Shown: positions 16,462 through 24,684 of the stretch, piece by piece
Layout of the letters: every line of letters begins with the position of its first letter
How positions within the stretch are numbered: position 1 is the stretch's first letter
NCBI GenBank assembly: GCA_964590255.1
Contig: CAZPYA010000015.1
Span: 4,535 to 68,534 of the forward strand
Length of the DNA stretch: 64,000 nucleotides
From: JAKIYB01 sp964590255
GTDB taxonomy: Bacteria; Armatimonadota; Hebobacteria; CAIYQO01
Direction of reading: 5' to 3'
Notes under the pieces: model-generated
Told to the model about the DNA's origin: nothing
Databases searched by the model: none
Seen by the model: the letters and a program-made list of their open reading frames with translations, nothing else
Position numbers and translations under genes: made by a program

Positions 16462-16956
16462 ATGAACGCACAGCCTCTCTCTGACCAGGCGGCCATCGCC
16501 AAAGAGGTGGTGGAGCACGTAGTGGATTACCTGGAGTTCCCGGCGCCGGTAACGGTGGACGTGGCGGAAACTGACGAGCAGATCGCCGTGACCCTCACCA
16601 GCGCGGAGCCCCTCGGCGCCATCATCGGCAAAGGCGGGCAAACGCTGAACGCGCTGGAGATGTTGGTGAAGGAGATTGCCTTCCATCGCACGCACCAGCG
16701 CGGCAAACACATCACGCTGGACGCGGAAGGCTACCGGGCGCGCCAGACCGAGCGCCTGGAAGAAATGGCGCGCGAGAAGGCCGTCTCCGTGCTGGACACC
16801 GGCGAAGCGGTGGCGCTGGAGCCGATGTCGGCCCGCGACCGCCGCACCGTGCACATGGTGCTGGCTGAAATCGACGGCGTGGCCTCGTATAGCGTCGGCG
16901 AAGAGCCGTTCCGCCACCTGGTGATTTGCCTGCCAGGGCAGGAAAAAGACGAGTAG
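16462..16956 (+). CDS. khpB: KhpB/Jag RNA-binding protein (KH and R3H domains)
   Basis: A 164-residue protein three bases after yidC. An N-terminal Jag-type segment (AIAKEVVEHVVDYLEFPAPV) is followed by a KH domain with the IIGKGGQTLNALEML loop. The C-terminal R3H domain (MSARDRRTVHMVL) holds the conserved Arg and His. Family members bind small RNAs and mRNAs and influence division and envelope synthesis. The longer in-frame version overlaps yidC and is not coding. This is the last gene of the operon, with a terminator hairpin after it. Confidence 0.93.
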   Translation: MNAQPLSDQAAIAKEVVEHVVDYLEFPAPVTVDVAETDEQIAVTLTSAEPLGAIIGKGGQTLNALEMLVKEIAFHRTHQRGKHITLDAEGYRARQTERLEEMAREKAVSVLDTGEAVALEPMSARDRRTVHMVLAEIDGVASYSVGEEPFRHLVICLPGQEKDE

Positions 16957-16999
16957 CCCTGGAGCGCGGATTGTCAATCCGCAGGCTCTGTCATACACG

Positions 17000-17027
17000 A
17001 ACGCCCCGCTCGCATGAGCGGGGCGTT
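17000..17027. terminator. Hairpin terminator after khpB
   Basis: A perfect 11-bp stem, AACGCCCCGCT with AGCGGGGCGTT, and a six-base loop CGCATG. It starts 44 bases after the khpB stop. The U-tract is weak (TTCCGTCAT), so termination may be partial or Rho-assisted. Confidence 0.7.
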
Positions 17028-17201
17028 CCGTCATCCCTGTAAAGTATCCGATGAGGCCGGTGGTGTCGCCGTCGCTGGCGTGTCGCCCCGTCCTGGGGCG
17101 CGGCGTCCCTGCCGTTGAACCATGCCCGCCGCCGGTCTCATAGGCCTATTGTAGCGCCCAAGAGGGTCAGAATCTGTCCCTCTCGACCGGTCGAAAAATA
17201 T

Positions 17202-17642
17202 TTACGTGAATATTTTCAACAAATGCACGCCGGCGTCGGGGTCCAGCTCGCGCCGGGCTTGCACGCCGCACACCTCGAGGATAATGACCTCGAGCACTAG
17301 ATAGACGGCCATGCCGCCGCGCGGGCAGCCCACCCGCGCCGCCTGGCCCCGGCCCAGCCCGGCGTGGAAATGCAGCAGCGGCTCGCTATCTTTCAGGAAG
17401 ATAGTGCCAACGCCCACCAGTTCATGCGCGGCGTCCACCGTCTCGAAGTGCGGCACCACCGGCAGCGACTCTCGTTCGGGCCCGGTGACCACCTGGCCGC
17501 GGCGCATGCCGCCCACCGCCCAGACCACGCCGGCGGCGATGCCTTCGCGCCGGGCGATCTCTTCAACGGCGTCGTAGATCGACTCGCCTTCATGCAGCCG
17601 CGCGACAAAGACGCGGCCGAGCTGTCCCTGTGTATATTCCAT
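17202..17642 (-). CDS. PPC (DUF296) domain protein
   Basis: A 146-residue protein that is essentially one PPC/DUF296 domain. The N-terminal strand pattern GRVFVARLHEGESIYDAVEEIA, the central GGMRRGQVV and the histidine-rich ending HFHAGLGRG are typical. Bacterial stand-alone PPC proteins form trimers and bind metal through such His residues; plant relatives carry AT-hooks, which are absent here. The biochemical function is unknown. The gene diverges from the AraD-like gene across a 99-base spacer. No clear Shine-Dalgarno precedes its ATG. Confidence 0.85.
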   Translation of the reverse strand: MEYTQGQLGRVFVARLHEGESIYDAVEEIARREGIAAGVVWAVGGMRRGQVVTGPERESLPVVPHFETVDAAHELVGVGTIFLKDSEPLLHFHAGLGRGQAARVGCPRGGMAVYLVLEVIILEVCGVQARRELDPDAGVHLLKIFT

Positions 17643-17741
17643 GCGGTTATTATCGCCGAAAAGCGCGGCGCTGTGAACCCGGCAGGAACCGGGGGGCGCT
17701 GGCGCGAATAGACTGACAGCGATTTATATGAGGAGATGTCC

Positions 17742-18383
17742 ATGCTACAGGCTTTGCGCGAACTCGTCTGCGCGTTGAATAAAGAGCTGCCGACCGAAGG
17801 GCTGGTGACGATGACCTCGGGCAACGTGTCCGGGCGCGATCCGGAGACGAACCTGGTGGCGATCAAGCCGAGTGGCGTGAGCTTCGCCGCGCTGACCCCC
17901 GCCGACATCGTCATCGTCGACTTGCAGGGGAACGTCGTCTACGGCACGCGCAAGCCGTCGGTGGATACCGCCACCCACCTGGTGGTCTACCGCGCGCGGC
18001 CGGATGTCAACGGCATGGTGCACACGCACTCAAACTTCGCCACCGCCTTCGCCGCGGTGGGCAAACCGATCCCCGCGGTGCTCACCGCCATCGCCGACGA
18101 GTTCGGCGGGGCCATCCCATGCGGACCGTATTGCCAGATTGGCGAGGAGCAGATCGGCGAGGCCATCGTGGCGCACATCGGCACCTGTCCGGCCATCCTG
18201 CTGCAGAACCACGGCGTCTTCAGCGTCGGCCCCACCCCGCAAGCGGCAGTGAAGGCGGCGGTGATGTGCGAGGACGTGGCGAAGACGGTCTTCTACGCCA
18301 TGCAACTCGGCGACCTCATCCCCATCCCGGCGGAGGAAGTGGCGCGGGCGAACCGGCGGTATATGGAGAAGTACGGGCAGTAA
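17742..18383 (+). CDS. araD: Class II aldolase family, L-ribulose-5-phosphate 4-epimerase-like
   Basis: A 213-residue protein close to AraD in length and motifs. It has the phosphate-binding TSGNVSGRDP and KPSGV, zinc-binding HTHSNFA and LLQNHGVF, and SVDTATHLVVYRARPDV. AraD interconverts L-ribulose 5-phosphate and D-xylulose 5-phosphate; fuculose- and rhamnulose-phosphate aldolases share the fold, so the sugar is not certain. The ATG at 17742 is preferred over 17736 because AGGAG (17731-17735) would be too close to the latter. No araA or araB is nearby. Confidence 0.85.
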   Translation: MLQALRELVCALNKELPTEGLVTMTSGNVSGRDPETNLVAIKPSGVSFAALTPADIVIVDLQGNVVYGTRKPSVDTATHLVVYRARPDVNGMVHTHSNFATAFAAVGKPIPAVLTAIADEFGGAIPCGPYCQIGEEQIGEAIVAHIGTCPAILLQNHGVFSVGPTPQAAVKAAVMCEDVAKTVFYAMQLGDLIPIPAEEVARANRRYMEKYGQ

Positions 18384-18389
18384 GGTGTT

Positions 18390-18459
18390 TCAGGTTTCAA
18401 GTTTCAGTGTTACAAGTTGAAGCTGAATTCCCAACTTGAGACTCTGAAACTTGAAACTT
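18390..18459. terminator. Bidirectional hairpin between convergent genes
   Basis: Arms of 17 bases at 18390-18406 and 18443-18459 pair with one mismatch (left arm CAGGTTTCAAGTTTCAG). They sit between the araD-like stop and the stop of the following minus-strand gene, so the structure can serve both transcripts. Confidence 0.55.
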
Positions 18460-18464
18460 GTCAC

Positions 18465-19184
18465 TCACTTCGCGGGCGTGGCGGCGATGCCTTTGAAGGC
18501 CTTGCCCTTCCAGGCGTAGGTGTAGACCATCGCGACTTGTTTCCCGCCTTTATGCACAGCGGCGGTGACCAGCAAGTCAGGCTTGCCGTCATGCGTGGCA
18601 TCGCGCACGGCCAGATCCTGCACGGCGCCGGCGATGGTGCGAATCCAGATGGTGGCTTCGCCGCGCACCACCCAGAGTTTCGTCGCCGGGTTGCCGATGA
18701 GGTTGGTCAGCGCGTAGGCGATCTCTTCGCTTTTGTCGCCGTCGAAGTCGCCGGCCTTCCAGGCGAGGCGGCGGCCGGGGGAGAAGTGTTCGATTTTGCC
18801 GATTTTCGGCGCCACGGAGAGGACGCGCGTGTTCGGCGACCAGTCCATGCGCAGGCCCAGCGCGCGACCGAGGCCGCCAGCGGGGGCGTAGAAGCTGCCG
18901 TCGCTCACCAGCACCGGCGCGGGCAGCAGCTCGGCGCGGCCGTTCGCCATCATCTGCGGGCGGTTGGCCACCAGCGACACGGTCGTCTGGCCTTTGGTGA
19001 TGACGATGCCGCCGCTGGCGCGGTCGGGCGACACCGCCGCTCCCGCCAGGTCGGCCAGCGTCTTCACGGCGATGAGCATCACCCCGTTCGCCTCGATCCC
19101 TTCCGGACGGGCGGCCTGCGCGCCGGCCGGCAGCGCCAGGCCCAGCAGCAGCGCACCGAGCAGCGCGAATACGAGAGAGCGCAT
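18465..19184 (-). CDS. Secreted protein with copper-amine-oxidase-like N-terminal domain and FG-GAP-like region
   Basis: A 239-residue exported protein. The ATG at 19184 has GGGAGGT eight bases upstream, and a signal peptide follows (LVFALLGALLLGLALPAGAQA). Residues about 30-120 match the Cu_amine_oxidN1-type stalk domain (VMLIAVKTLADLAGAAVSPD, GSFYAPAGGLGRALG, VLSVAP), which is common in exported proteins and does not bind copper. The C-terminal half has AGDFDGDKSEEIAYAL and DATHDGKPDLLV, the calcium-loop pattern of FG-GAP/VCBS repeats. It follows the MoxR operon in the same direction and may be its last gene. Confidence 0.7.
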   Translation of the reverse strand: MRSLVFALLGALLLGLALPAGAQAARPEGIEANGVMLIAVKTLADLAGAAVSPDRASGGIVITKGQTTVSLVANRPQMMANGRAELLPAPVLVSDGSFYAPAGGLGRALGLRMDWSPNTRVLSVAPKIGKIEHFSPGRRLAWKAGDFDGDKSEEIAYALTNLIGNPATKLWVVRGEATIWIRTIAGAVQDLAVRDATHDGKPDLLVTAAVHKGGKQVAMVYTYAWKGKAFKGIAATPAK

Positions 19185-19253
19185 GGTAAATACCTCCCAC
19201 AACGCAGAGTCAGATACCTGATTATACCCGATTGCCGGATGCTCAGCGTATTA

Positions 19254-20225
19254 TTACCGCGGCACCGGCACGCTGGCCATCACGCTTTCGATCAATTGGT
19301 CGGTGGTGAGGCCTTCCAGCTCCGCTTCCGGGCGCAGGATGACGCGGTGGCGGAGGATGGGGCGGGCGACGATTTTGACGTCGTCGGGGGTCATGAAGGA
19401 GCGGCCTTCCAGCGCGGCCAGCGCCTGGCTGCAGCGCAACAGCGCCACGGCGGCGCGCGGGCTGCCGCCGAGGATGACCGGGTGGGCGGTGCGGGTGGCG
19501 GTCACCACGTCGATGAGGTATTTCAGCACGCCGTCTTCCACGGTGATGTGTTTCACCTCGTCTTTGGCCGCCGCCAGCATCTCCGGCGACACCACCGCCT
19601 TCACGTCGGTGAGCGCCAGCTTGTGCGGGTCAAAGCCGTCGCGGTGCAGACGCAGCATGGCCAACTCCTCGGCCGGGGCGGGATAGTCTACCTTCAGCTT
19701 CATCAGGAAACGGTCGAGCTGCGCCTCGGGCAGCGGGTAGGTCCCTTCGTATTCGATGGGGTTCTGCGTCGCGATGACGAAGAAGGGCACGGGCAGCGGG
19801 TGGTCGACGCCGTCGATGCTCACCCGGCGCTCTTCCATCGCCTGCAGCAGCGCGGCCTGGGTCTTCGGCGGGGTGCGGTTGATCTCGTCCGCCATCAGGA
19901 AGGCGGTGAAAATCGGCCCCTGCTTTACGAAGAACTCCGCCGACTTCATGTCATACACGGTGGTGCCGATGATGTCGGAGGGCATCAGGTCGGGGGTGAA
20001 CTGCACGCGGCGGAAGGTGAGGTTGAGGCTGGCGGCCAGCGTGCGCGCCATCAGCGTCTTCGCCGTGCCCGGCACGCCTTCAAGCAGCACGTGCCCATCC
20101 GCCAGCAGGCAGATGAGCATCCCTTCGATGACCGCCTCCTGCCCCTTCACCGCTTTGGCGATCTCGGCCTTCACCGCCGTCGCCAGTTGTTCCACCGCGC
20201 CGCTCACCGGCATCGCATCGATCAT
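19254..20225 (-). CDS. MoxR-family AAA+ ATPase
   Basis: A 323-residue protein. Walker A is GVPGTAKT (50-57), Walker B is FLMADEINR and sensor 1 is VIATQNPIEYEGTYPLPEAQ, all diagnostic of MoxR. The ATG at 20225 has AAGGAG seven bases upstream and is preferred over 20240. MoxR ATPases act as chaperones for metal-cofactor insertion or for assembly of von Willebrand-domain proteins. Here it is the downstream member of a minus-strand operon with DUF4350, DUF4129 and a multi-pass membrane protein. The usual DUF58 partner is absent. Confidence 0.93.
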   Translation of the reverse strand: MIDAMPVSGAVEQLATAVKAEIAKAVKGQEAVIEGMLICLLADGHVLLEGVPGTAKTLMARTLAASLNLTFRRVQFTPDLMPSDIIGTTVYDMKSAEFFVKQGPIFTAFLMADEINRTPPKTQAALLQAMEERRVSIDGVDHPLPVPFFVIATQNPIEYEGTYPLPEAQLDRFLMKLKVDYPAPAEELAMLRLHRDGFDPHKLALTDVKAVVSPEMLAAAKDEVKHITVEDGVLKYLIDVVTATRTAHPVILGGSPRAAVALLRCSQALAALEGRSFMTPDDVKIVARPILRHRVILRPEAELEGLTTDQLIESVMASVPVPR

Positions 20226-20285
20226 GATATGCTCCTTCATTTTCGTTGTATGCGCGCGCCCGCATCCCCGCTGCCGGATTACTGA

Positions 20286-21650
20286 TTATGTCTTCGCGTG
20301 CAGCATGCGTTGGATCTCTCCCGACAGGCGCAATAGCGCGTCGGGGTCGGGGCGTTTTTGATGGGTCATATGTTCGAGTTGGCTCAGCACGCGTTCGAGC
20401 TGGGCCTGGTCCACCACCGCGTGACCGGCGTTGGCCTGCAGGATGCGCGCAGTCGGGGCAGTGGGCGACACACCCAGCCGGCGCCCCAACTCGCGGCGCA
20501 GCAGCACGTCGAGCCGCTCGCGCACCACGTGGGTGGCGCGGGCGCGTTCGAGGAGCGCGGCCATGGCGGTAAGGTATTCCGCGCGGGAGCGCGAGAAGCG
20601 TTCCTCCGCCGGCAACTGCGCGGGGCCGAAGCGCCAGGCGAGTACGGCGAAGAGCAGCAGCAGCGCCCCGACGAGCTGGAGGATGCCGATTTTCGCGATC
20701 TTCGGCAGCAATTGCCACACGGTTGTCTGGTTGCCGAAGCCCTGGTGGTATTCGTCGAAGATGACCGGCGCGCCGGGTTTCAGATCGGCGATGGCGCGCA
20801 CGAATTCCAGGTTGTCGCCGGCGTCGATGCCGCCGTTGGAGAAAGACCACGGGCTGCAGCACCAGATGATGCCGCCGTCGCCCACCCGCGAGTAGGCGGC
20901 CACCACGCCGGCGTCGTCGCGATAGAGCGGCACCACGCTGCCCAGCCGCTCGATCTGCCGGTGGTCCAGCGGGATCGTATCATTGAAGCGCCGGAAGGCG
21001 TAGACTTCCAGCTTCGGCGCGCGCTCGCCGAGGAAGGAGGGCGTCACCGGCTTCGCCAGCGTATGCTCCAGCGGGATGTCCGGCGGGCCCAGCGGCGTCC
21101 AGTTGTCCGGGCGTTTAGGTGTCTGCGTCCCCGGGGCATCGGGATCCGGCTCGGTGCTCGACACGGCGGTGAGCCAGGATTCATCGAGCTGTTCCGCTTC
21201 CAGCATCTGCTGCTCAGGGTCGAAATTCGTGCGCGAGCCCAGCAGCGCGGGAAGGACATCGCTATGAAACTCCGTGAGGATGAGCGCGTGGTTGCCCTGA
21301 CGCAGCCACGCGAGCAGCTCATCGCCTTCCTTTTTGGCAATCGAACGATTGATGGGCTGGCCCATCTCCACCTGCTCGCGCTCCGGCGGCGGGTCGGCGA
21401 TAACGAGCAGGCCGCCGTCCTGCGGCAGCAGATTGTAGGCCCGCGTCTGCCGCTGCACCGGGTAGCCCAGGTCGCGCAGCGCCAGGTACAGCGCCTTGTA
21501 GCCTTCCGGCATGGTGCGGTAGGTGCTGCGCTGCACTGCCAGCGGATTGGCCTGCGACTTGTCGACACCCTCGCGATGGGACACAACGGCGATGAAGACG
21601 AAGAAGGCGATGAGCCCGAGCAGGATGACGATTTCCAGGCGTTTGCTCAT
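20286..21650 (-). CDS. DUF4350-domain membrane protein
   Basis: A 454-residue protein with an N-terminal membrane helix (IVILLGLIAFFVFIAVV) and a second near residue 330 (LQLVGALLLLFAVLAWRF). Between them is a soluble domain with YRTMPEGYKALYLALRDLGYP, the DUF4350 hallmark, followed by GGLLVIADPP and IFDEYHQGFG. The C-terminal 100 residues are cytoplasmic and helical. The DUF4350 domain has a GATase-like fold without a known reaction. Its start overlaps the stop of the DUF4129 gene by four bases, and MoxR follows after 60 bases. Confidence 0.85.
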   Translation of the reverse strand: MSKRLEIVILLGLIAFFVFIAVVSHREGVDKSQANPLAVQRSTYRTMPEGYKALYLALRDLGYPVQRQTRAYNLLPQDGGLLVIADPPPEREQVEMGQPINRSIAKKEGDELLAWLRQGNHALILTEFHSDVLPALLGSRTNFDPEQQMLEAEQLDESWLTAVSSTEPDPDAPGTQTPKRPDNWTPLGPPDIPLEHTLAKPVTPSFLGERAPKLEVYAFRRFNDTIPLDHRQIERLGSVVPLYRDDAGVVAAYSRVGDGGIIWCCSPWSFSNGGIDAGDNLEFVRAIADLKPGAPVIFDEYHQGFGNQTTVWQLLPKIAKIGILQLVGALLLLFAVLAWRFGPAQLPAEERFSRSRAEYLTAMAALLERARATHVVRERLDVLLRRELGRRLGVSPTAPTARILQANAGHAVVDQAQLERVLSQLEHMTHQKRPDPDALLRLSGEIQRMLHAKT

Positions 21651-22705
21651 CGAGAGTCTCCCACCACGGTCTCGCGGAACTGGCGGGTGTGCTCCAGCAC
21701 CGAGGTAAATTCTTCGGTGGAGACGGGCAGAAAGCCATACCAGCTTCGGTCAAAGCAGCGCACCACCGGGCGCAGCGACTCCGTGACCGGCCCGCGGCCC
21801 TGGCGGCGTAGCTCGCGCAGCACTTCGCCATTGGCCCGCGCGTCGTCATAGCGCAGCATGCCGCGCACGTCCAGCAGCACCAGGCAGGCGCGGGTGAGGT
21901 GGCGCAGCGCCGCGCGCTCGTCGCCGGCGTCCCAACAGCTCTGCGCCTGCTGCAGCGAGCGCTCCCAGAAGGTGGGCTCCTGCTTGCGGGTGGCCACCGG
22001 CAGCCCGTCATCGTCGCGCACCTGCTCGACGGCGGCGCGGCGGCGGGCGGCGGCCAGCAGATGGCTGGCGATGAAGCCGAGGATGAAGAGGATGGCCACC
22101 CCCAGCAGCACCAGCAGCAGTGTTTTCATCCCGGACGGCATCATCGTCGGAATGGGAGAGGGCCGGGCGGGTTGCGGATTGATGCGCAGCGGCTTGAAGA
22201 GCTTGTCCAGCCAGCGGCCGAACCGATTGAGCCCGTCACCCACCCACTGCCAGAAGGCGTTCCACTTCGCTTTGATCCAGGCTCCCACGTCATGCAGCCA
22301 TTTTTGCGCGCCGGTGAGCGCCGCGGGTGTCTTCGTGCGCCGCAGCGACTGAAATTCGTTGCGTGCCAGCACGGTGCCCAGCGCTTTGCGGGCATCGGCG
22401 GCGGGGATGGCGGAACGGGCGGACAGCCGCGCCACCTGGCGCAGTGCCTGCACTTCGCGGCGGGCGCGGGCCAGCGTGGGGCGGTCGACGGTGCCGGCGG
22501 CTTCGCGGAGGGTGGGGCAACTGTCGGCCGGCACGAGCGCCAGCGCCTCGCGCACGCGGGCGGCGCGCTGTTCGGGGTGCGTCTCGGCACGGGTCAGCAG
22601 GCGTTCCGCCTCCGCCAACCGGCGGGCCAGCGCGGGGTCGGCCGCGCGCGCCAGCAGCGGCAGCAGGCAGAGCAGGCAGGCCATCCAGGCGATCTTACCG
22701 CGCAT
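21647..22705 (-). CDS. DUF4129-domain membrane protein
   Basis: A 352-residue protein. It has a signal peptide (IAWMACLLCLLPLLARA), a helical extracytoplasmic region, one transmembrane helix (TLLLVLLGVAILFILGFIA), and a C-terminal cytoplasmic DUF4129 domain with WDAGDERAALRHL and GPVTESLRPVVRCFDRSWYG. Such domains accompany MoxR and DUF58 proteins and transglutaminase-like proteins; the molecular role is unknown. The ATG at 22705 has AGGAGG six bases upstream. It overlaps its neighbours on both sides, indicating one tight operon. Confidence 0.85.
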   Translation of the reverse strand: MRGKIAWMACLLCLLPLLARAADPALARRLAEAERLLTRAETHPEQRAARVREALALVPADSCPTLREAAGTVDRPTLARARREVQALRQVARLSARSAIPAADARKALGTVLARNEFQSLRRTKTPAALTGAQKWLHDVGAWIKAKWNAFWQWVGDGLNRFGRWLDKLFKPLRINPQPARPSPIPTMMPSGMKTLLLVLLGVAILFILGFIASHLLAAARRRAAVEQVRDDDGLPVATRKQEPTFWERSLQQAQSCWDAGDERAALRHLTRACLVLLDVRGMLRYDDARANGEVLRELRRQGRGPVTESLRPVVRCFDRSWYGFLPVSTEEFTSVLEHTRQFRETVVGDSR

Positions 22706-23921
22706 CCGCGTCCTCCTGTTCCCGGAGCGGCGGCGCCGGCGCGGCCTCAGCCGGCGGGGCGGCGGTGTCATCCGGAATCGTGACGACCGGGGGAGGCGCG
22801 GAATAGTCCGGCACCGTGACGACCGGCGGGGGCGCGGAATAATCGGGGTAACCGGCGACCGGGGCCGGCTGGGAGAGGCCGGTGACGGCGGAGGTCGTCG
22901 CCACGGGTGGCGCGGCGTAATTCGGGTAGGCGGTGGCCGCCGGTTGATAGGCGGCCTGCAGCAGGGCCTGTTCCACCGGTTCGCCCAATCCCAGGGTGTG
23001 GGCGAGCATCACCAGGTCGAAGCCTTCGACGCGGCAGCGGCCGTCGATATACATCAGCGCCTGCAGGCAAGCGAGCATGGCCATGAAGACGATGCCGGTG
23101 AGCACCGACACGATGGTCGAGAAGAGGTTGAAGCTGAGCGAGGCTTCGACGCCGCGCCCCAGGAACGTGGCCAGCCAGATGATCCAGATGTTCAGCGGCA
23201 GGAAGAGCAGCGGAATCTGCATGTAGGCGAAGAGCGCCCAGAAGTAGGTTTTGAACTGGCTGGAGGCCAGGCGGAAGCTGCGCCCGATGGCGGCGAATGG
23301 CCCCAGGTGTTCCTGGGCCAGCGCCACCGGGGTGAACACGAAGAAGGTGGCGACCAGCGTGAAGGCCAGCGACGCCGCGGTAAGGGCGGCCAGCGCGCCG
23401 ATGACGCCGCCGACGATGGCGCCGGGTTGCTCACCCACCGCCATGCCGAGGGCGATAAAGATCCAGAAGACGACCATGCAGGCGATGACGATGACGATGC
23501 CGGCGACGACGGTGATGATGCCGAAGATGATGCCGGCCACCAGCAGGCTCCAGAACGGCTTGGCCATCAGCTTGAGGGCGTCGGTGAAGGAGCGATGGAT
23601 GCCGAGGGCGTGCCCGACGGCGATGCGCAATTGGGCGATGCCGGCGAAGCTGAAGGCAACCCACGACACGACGCTGTAGGCGATGATGAAGTACCAGAAC
23701 TCGGCGCTCTCCAGCATCTCCCGGGCGGCTTCCTCGCTCAGCTCCGCCTGGAAGTTGCCGGGCATCTGCCGCAGCATCATCGCGACAAAGGCCACCACCA
23801 GCACCGCCGGCACGACGCCGGCGAGCAGCAGCGACGCAACGCGCTCGCGAAACAACGCAAAACTATCATCCAGCAGGTCGCGCAGACGATACTGGCGCAC
23901 CCAGGGTGTCATTCCGGCCAT
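22695..23921 (-). CDS. Multi-pass membrane protein with proline-rich repeat tail
   Basis: A 408-residue protein beginning at the first ATG after AAGGAT; a longer frame upstream lacks a ribosome site. About six hydrophobic segments occupy residues 30-290 (such as LLLAGVVPAVLVVAFVAMML and IVSVLTGIVFMAMLACL). The arrangement resembles the membrane domain of glycerophosphodiester phosphodiesterases (YciC/DUF7544-like), with no catalytic domain. The C-terminal 110 residues are low-complexity and contain two near-identical units, DYSAPPPVVTVP and DYSAPPPVVTIP. It is the first gene of the MoxR operon, and its upstream region carries the DnaA-box cluster. Confidence 0.75.
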   Translation of the reverse strand: MAGMTPWVRQYRLRDLLDDSFALFRERVASLLLAGVVPAVLVVAFVAMMLRQMPGNFQAELSEEAAREMLESAEFWYFIIAYSVVSWVAFSFAGIAQLRIAVGHALGIHRSFTDALKLMAKPFWSLLVAGIIFGIITVVAGIVIVIACMVVFWIFIALGMAVGEQPGAIVGGVIGALAALTAASLAFTLVATFFVFTPVALAQEHLGPFAAIGRSFRLASSQFKTYFWALFAYMQIPLLFLPLNIWIIWLATFLGRGVEASLSFNLFSTIVSVLTGIVFMAMLACLQALMYIDGRCRVEGFDLVMLAHTLGLGEPVEQALLQAAYQPAATAYPNYAAPPVATTSAVTGLSQPAPVAGYPDYSAPPPVVTVPDYSAPPPVVTIPDDTAAPPAEAAPAPPLREQEDADAR

Positions 23922-24057
23922 GGCGCATCCTTGTTGGCTCGTGCAATATTCTCCTTGTTCGCCGTCGCCGCGCGACTCCCTGCCAATTACCCGGACATTC
24001 TCGCGTCGGGCCACGTTTGCACACAGGCGCTTGCTTGCCTTCCGGGCAAGCTCTGAC

Positions 24058-24213
24058 TTATCCACAGGGCGCCTGGGGATAAAGTGAGCGCTCTTTGTGG
24101 AAAGAAGCGCACAATCTGGGGATAAGCGCTGTATCTTTCCACAAGTTGCCTCTTGACACGTACAAATACGCACGGATTTCCGCGGTAGAATGCCATGTGG
24201 GAGTTGTGGATAA
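24058..24213. promoter_or_regulatory. Cluster of DnaA-box-like 9-mers in a divergent intergenic region
   Basis: Two perfect DnaA boxes are present: TTATCCACA at 24058-24066 and its complement TGTGGATAA at 24205-24213. Between them lie TGGGGATAA at 24074-24082 and at 24117-24125 (each one mismatch from the consensus complement), TGTGGAAAG at 24096-24104, and CTTTCCACA at 24135-24143. That is six sites in 156 bases between a leftward operon and a rightward gene. This could be a replication origin or a DnaA-controlled divergent promoter. No dnaA or dnaN gene is in the window. Confidence 0.6.
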
Positions 24214-24236
24214 CATCACGACATCGGGAGACCACC

Positions 24237-24620
24237 ATGCACTACACGGTACTCATCATCGACGATCAGTGGTCCATGCAGGAATTGGCGCGCATCGTGC
24301 TGCAGACGGCGGGGTATCGCGTGCTCGTCGCGGGCGACGTCGCCACCGGCCTGAGCCTGGCGCGCACCGAGCGGCCGTCGGCCATCGTGCTGGATGCGGC
24401 GATGCCCGGGCAGGATGCCGCGCACCTGCTGCACGAGCTGCGCCTGGGGCGCGGCACCGCGCGCATTCCCGTCGTGCTCATCACGCCGGACGTCACCAGC
24501 GAAGCATTGACGCGGGAGGTAGCCGCCGCCCGCACGAACTGCCTGCGCAAGCCGTTTCCGGCGCCGAAGCTGCTCACCGTGGTGAACCGCGCCATCCGGC
24601 GATTGCCGATGGCGGGGTGA
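24237..24620 (+). CDS. Single-domain response regulator
   Basis: A 127-residue receiver domain with D9-D10, phosphoacceptor D53 (VLDAAMPG), T83 and K105 (LRKPF). All receiver residues are conserved and no output domain follows. The ATG at 24237 has GGGAG about eight bases upstream. No kinase is adjacent, so it is an orphan. Its upstream region carries a perfect DnaA box 24 bases before the start codon, which would be an unusual way to tie signalling to replication if functional. Confidence 0.9.
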   Translation: MHYTVLIIDDQWSMQELARIVLQTAGYRVLVAGDVATGLSLARTERPSAIVLDAAMPGQDAAHLLHELRLGRGTARIPVVLITPDVTSEALTREVAAARTNCLRKPFPAPKLLTVVNRAIRRLPMAG

Positions 24621-24622
24621 GC

Positions 24623-24651
24623 TTGCCAACCGACTGCGCAGGCGCTACAAT
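24623..24651 (+). promoter_or_regulatory. Putative promoter of the ComEA-like gene
   Basis: TTGCCA at 24623-24628 and TACAAT at 24646-24651 with a 17-base spacer; the predicted start is about 28 bases before the ATG at 24685. Confidence 0.6.
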
Positions 24652-24684
24652 GCCGGTATTCTACTCAACTGGCAGGATGCGCCC

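Noticed and set aside
18417..20285. Plus-strand open frame of 622 codons over the MoxR gene
   Set aside because: It covers the complete Walker A/B motifs of MoxR on the other strand and is itself low-complexity with no motifs.
24153..24191. TTGACA at 24153 with TAGAAT at 24186 as the promoter of the response regulator
   Set aside because: The spacer is 27 bases, too long for a normal sigma70 promoter.
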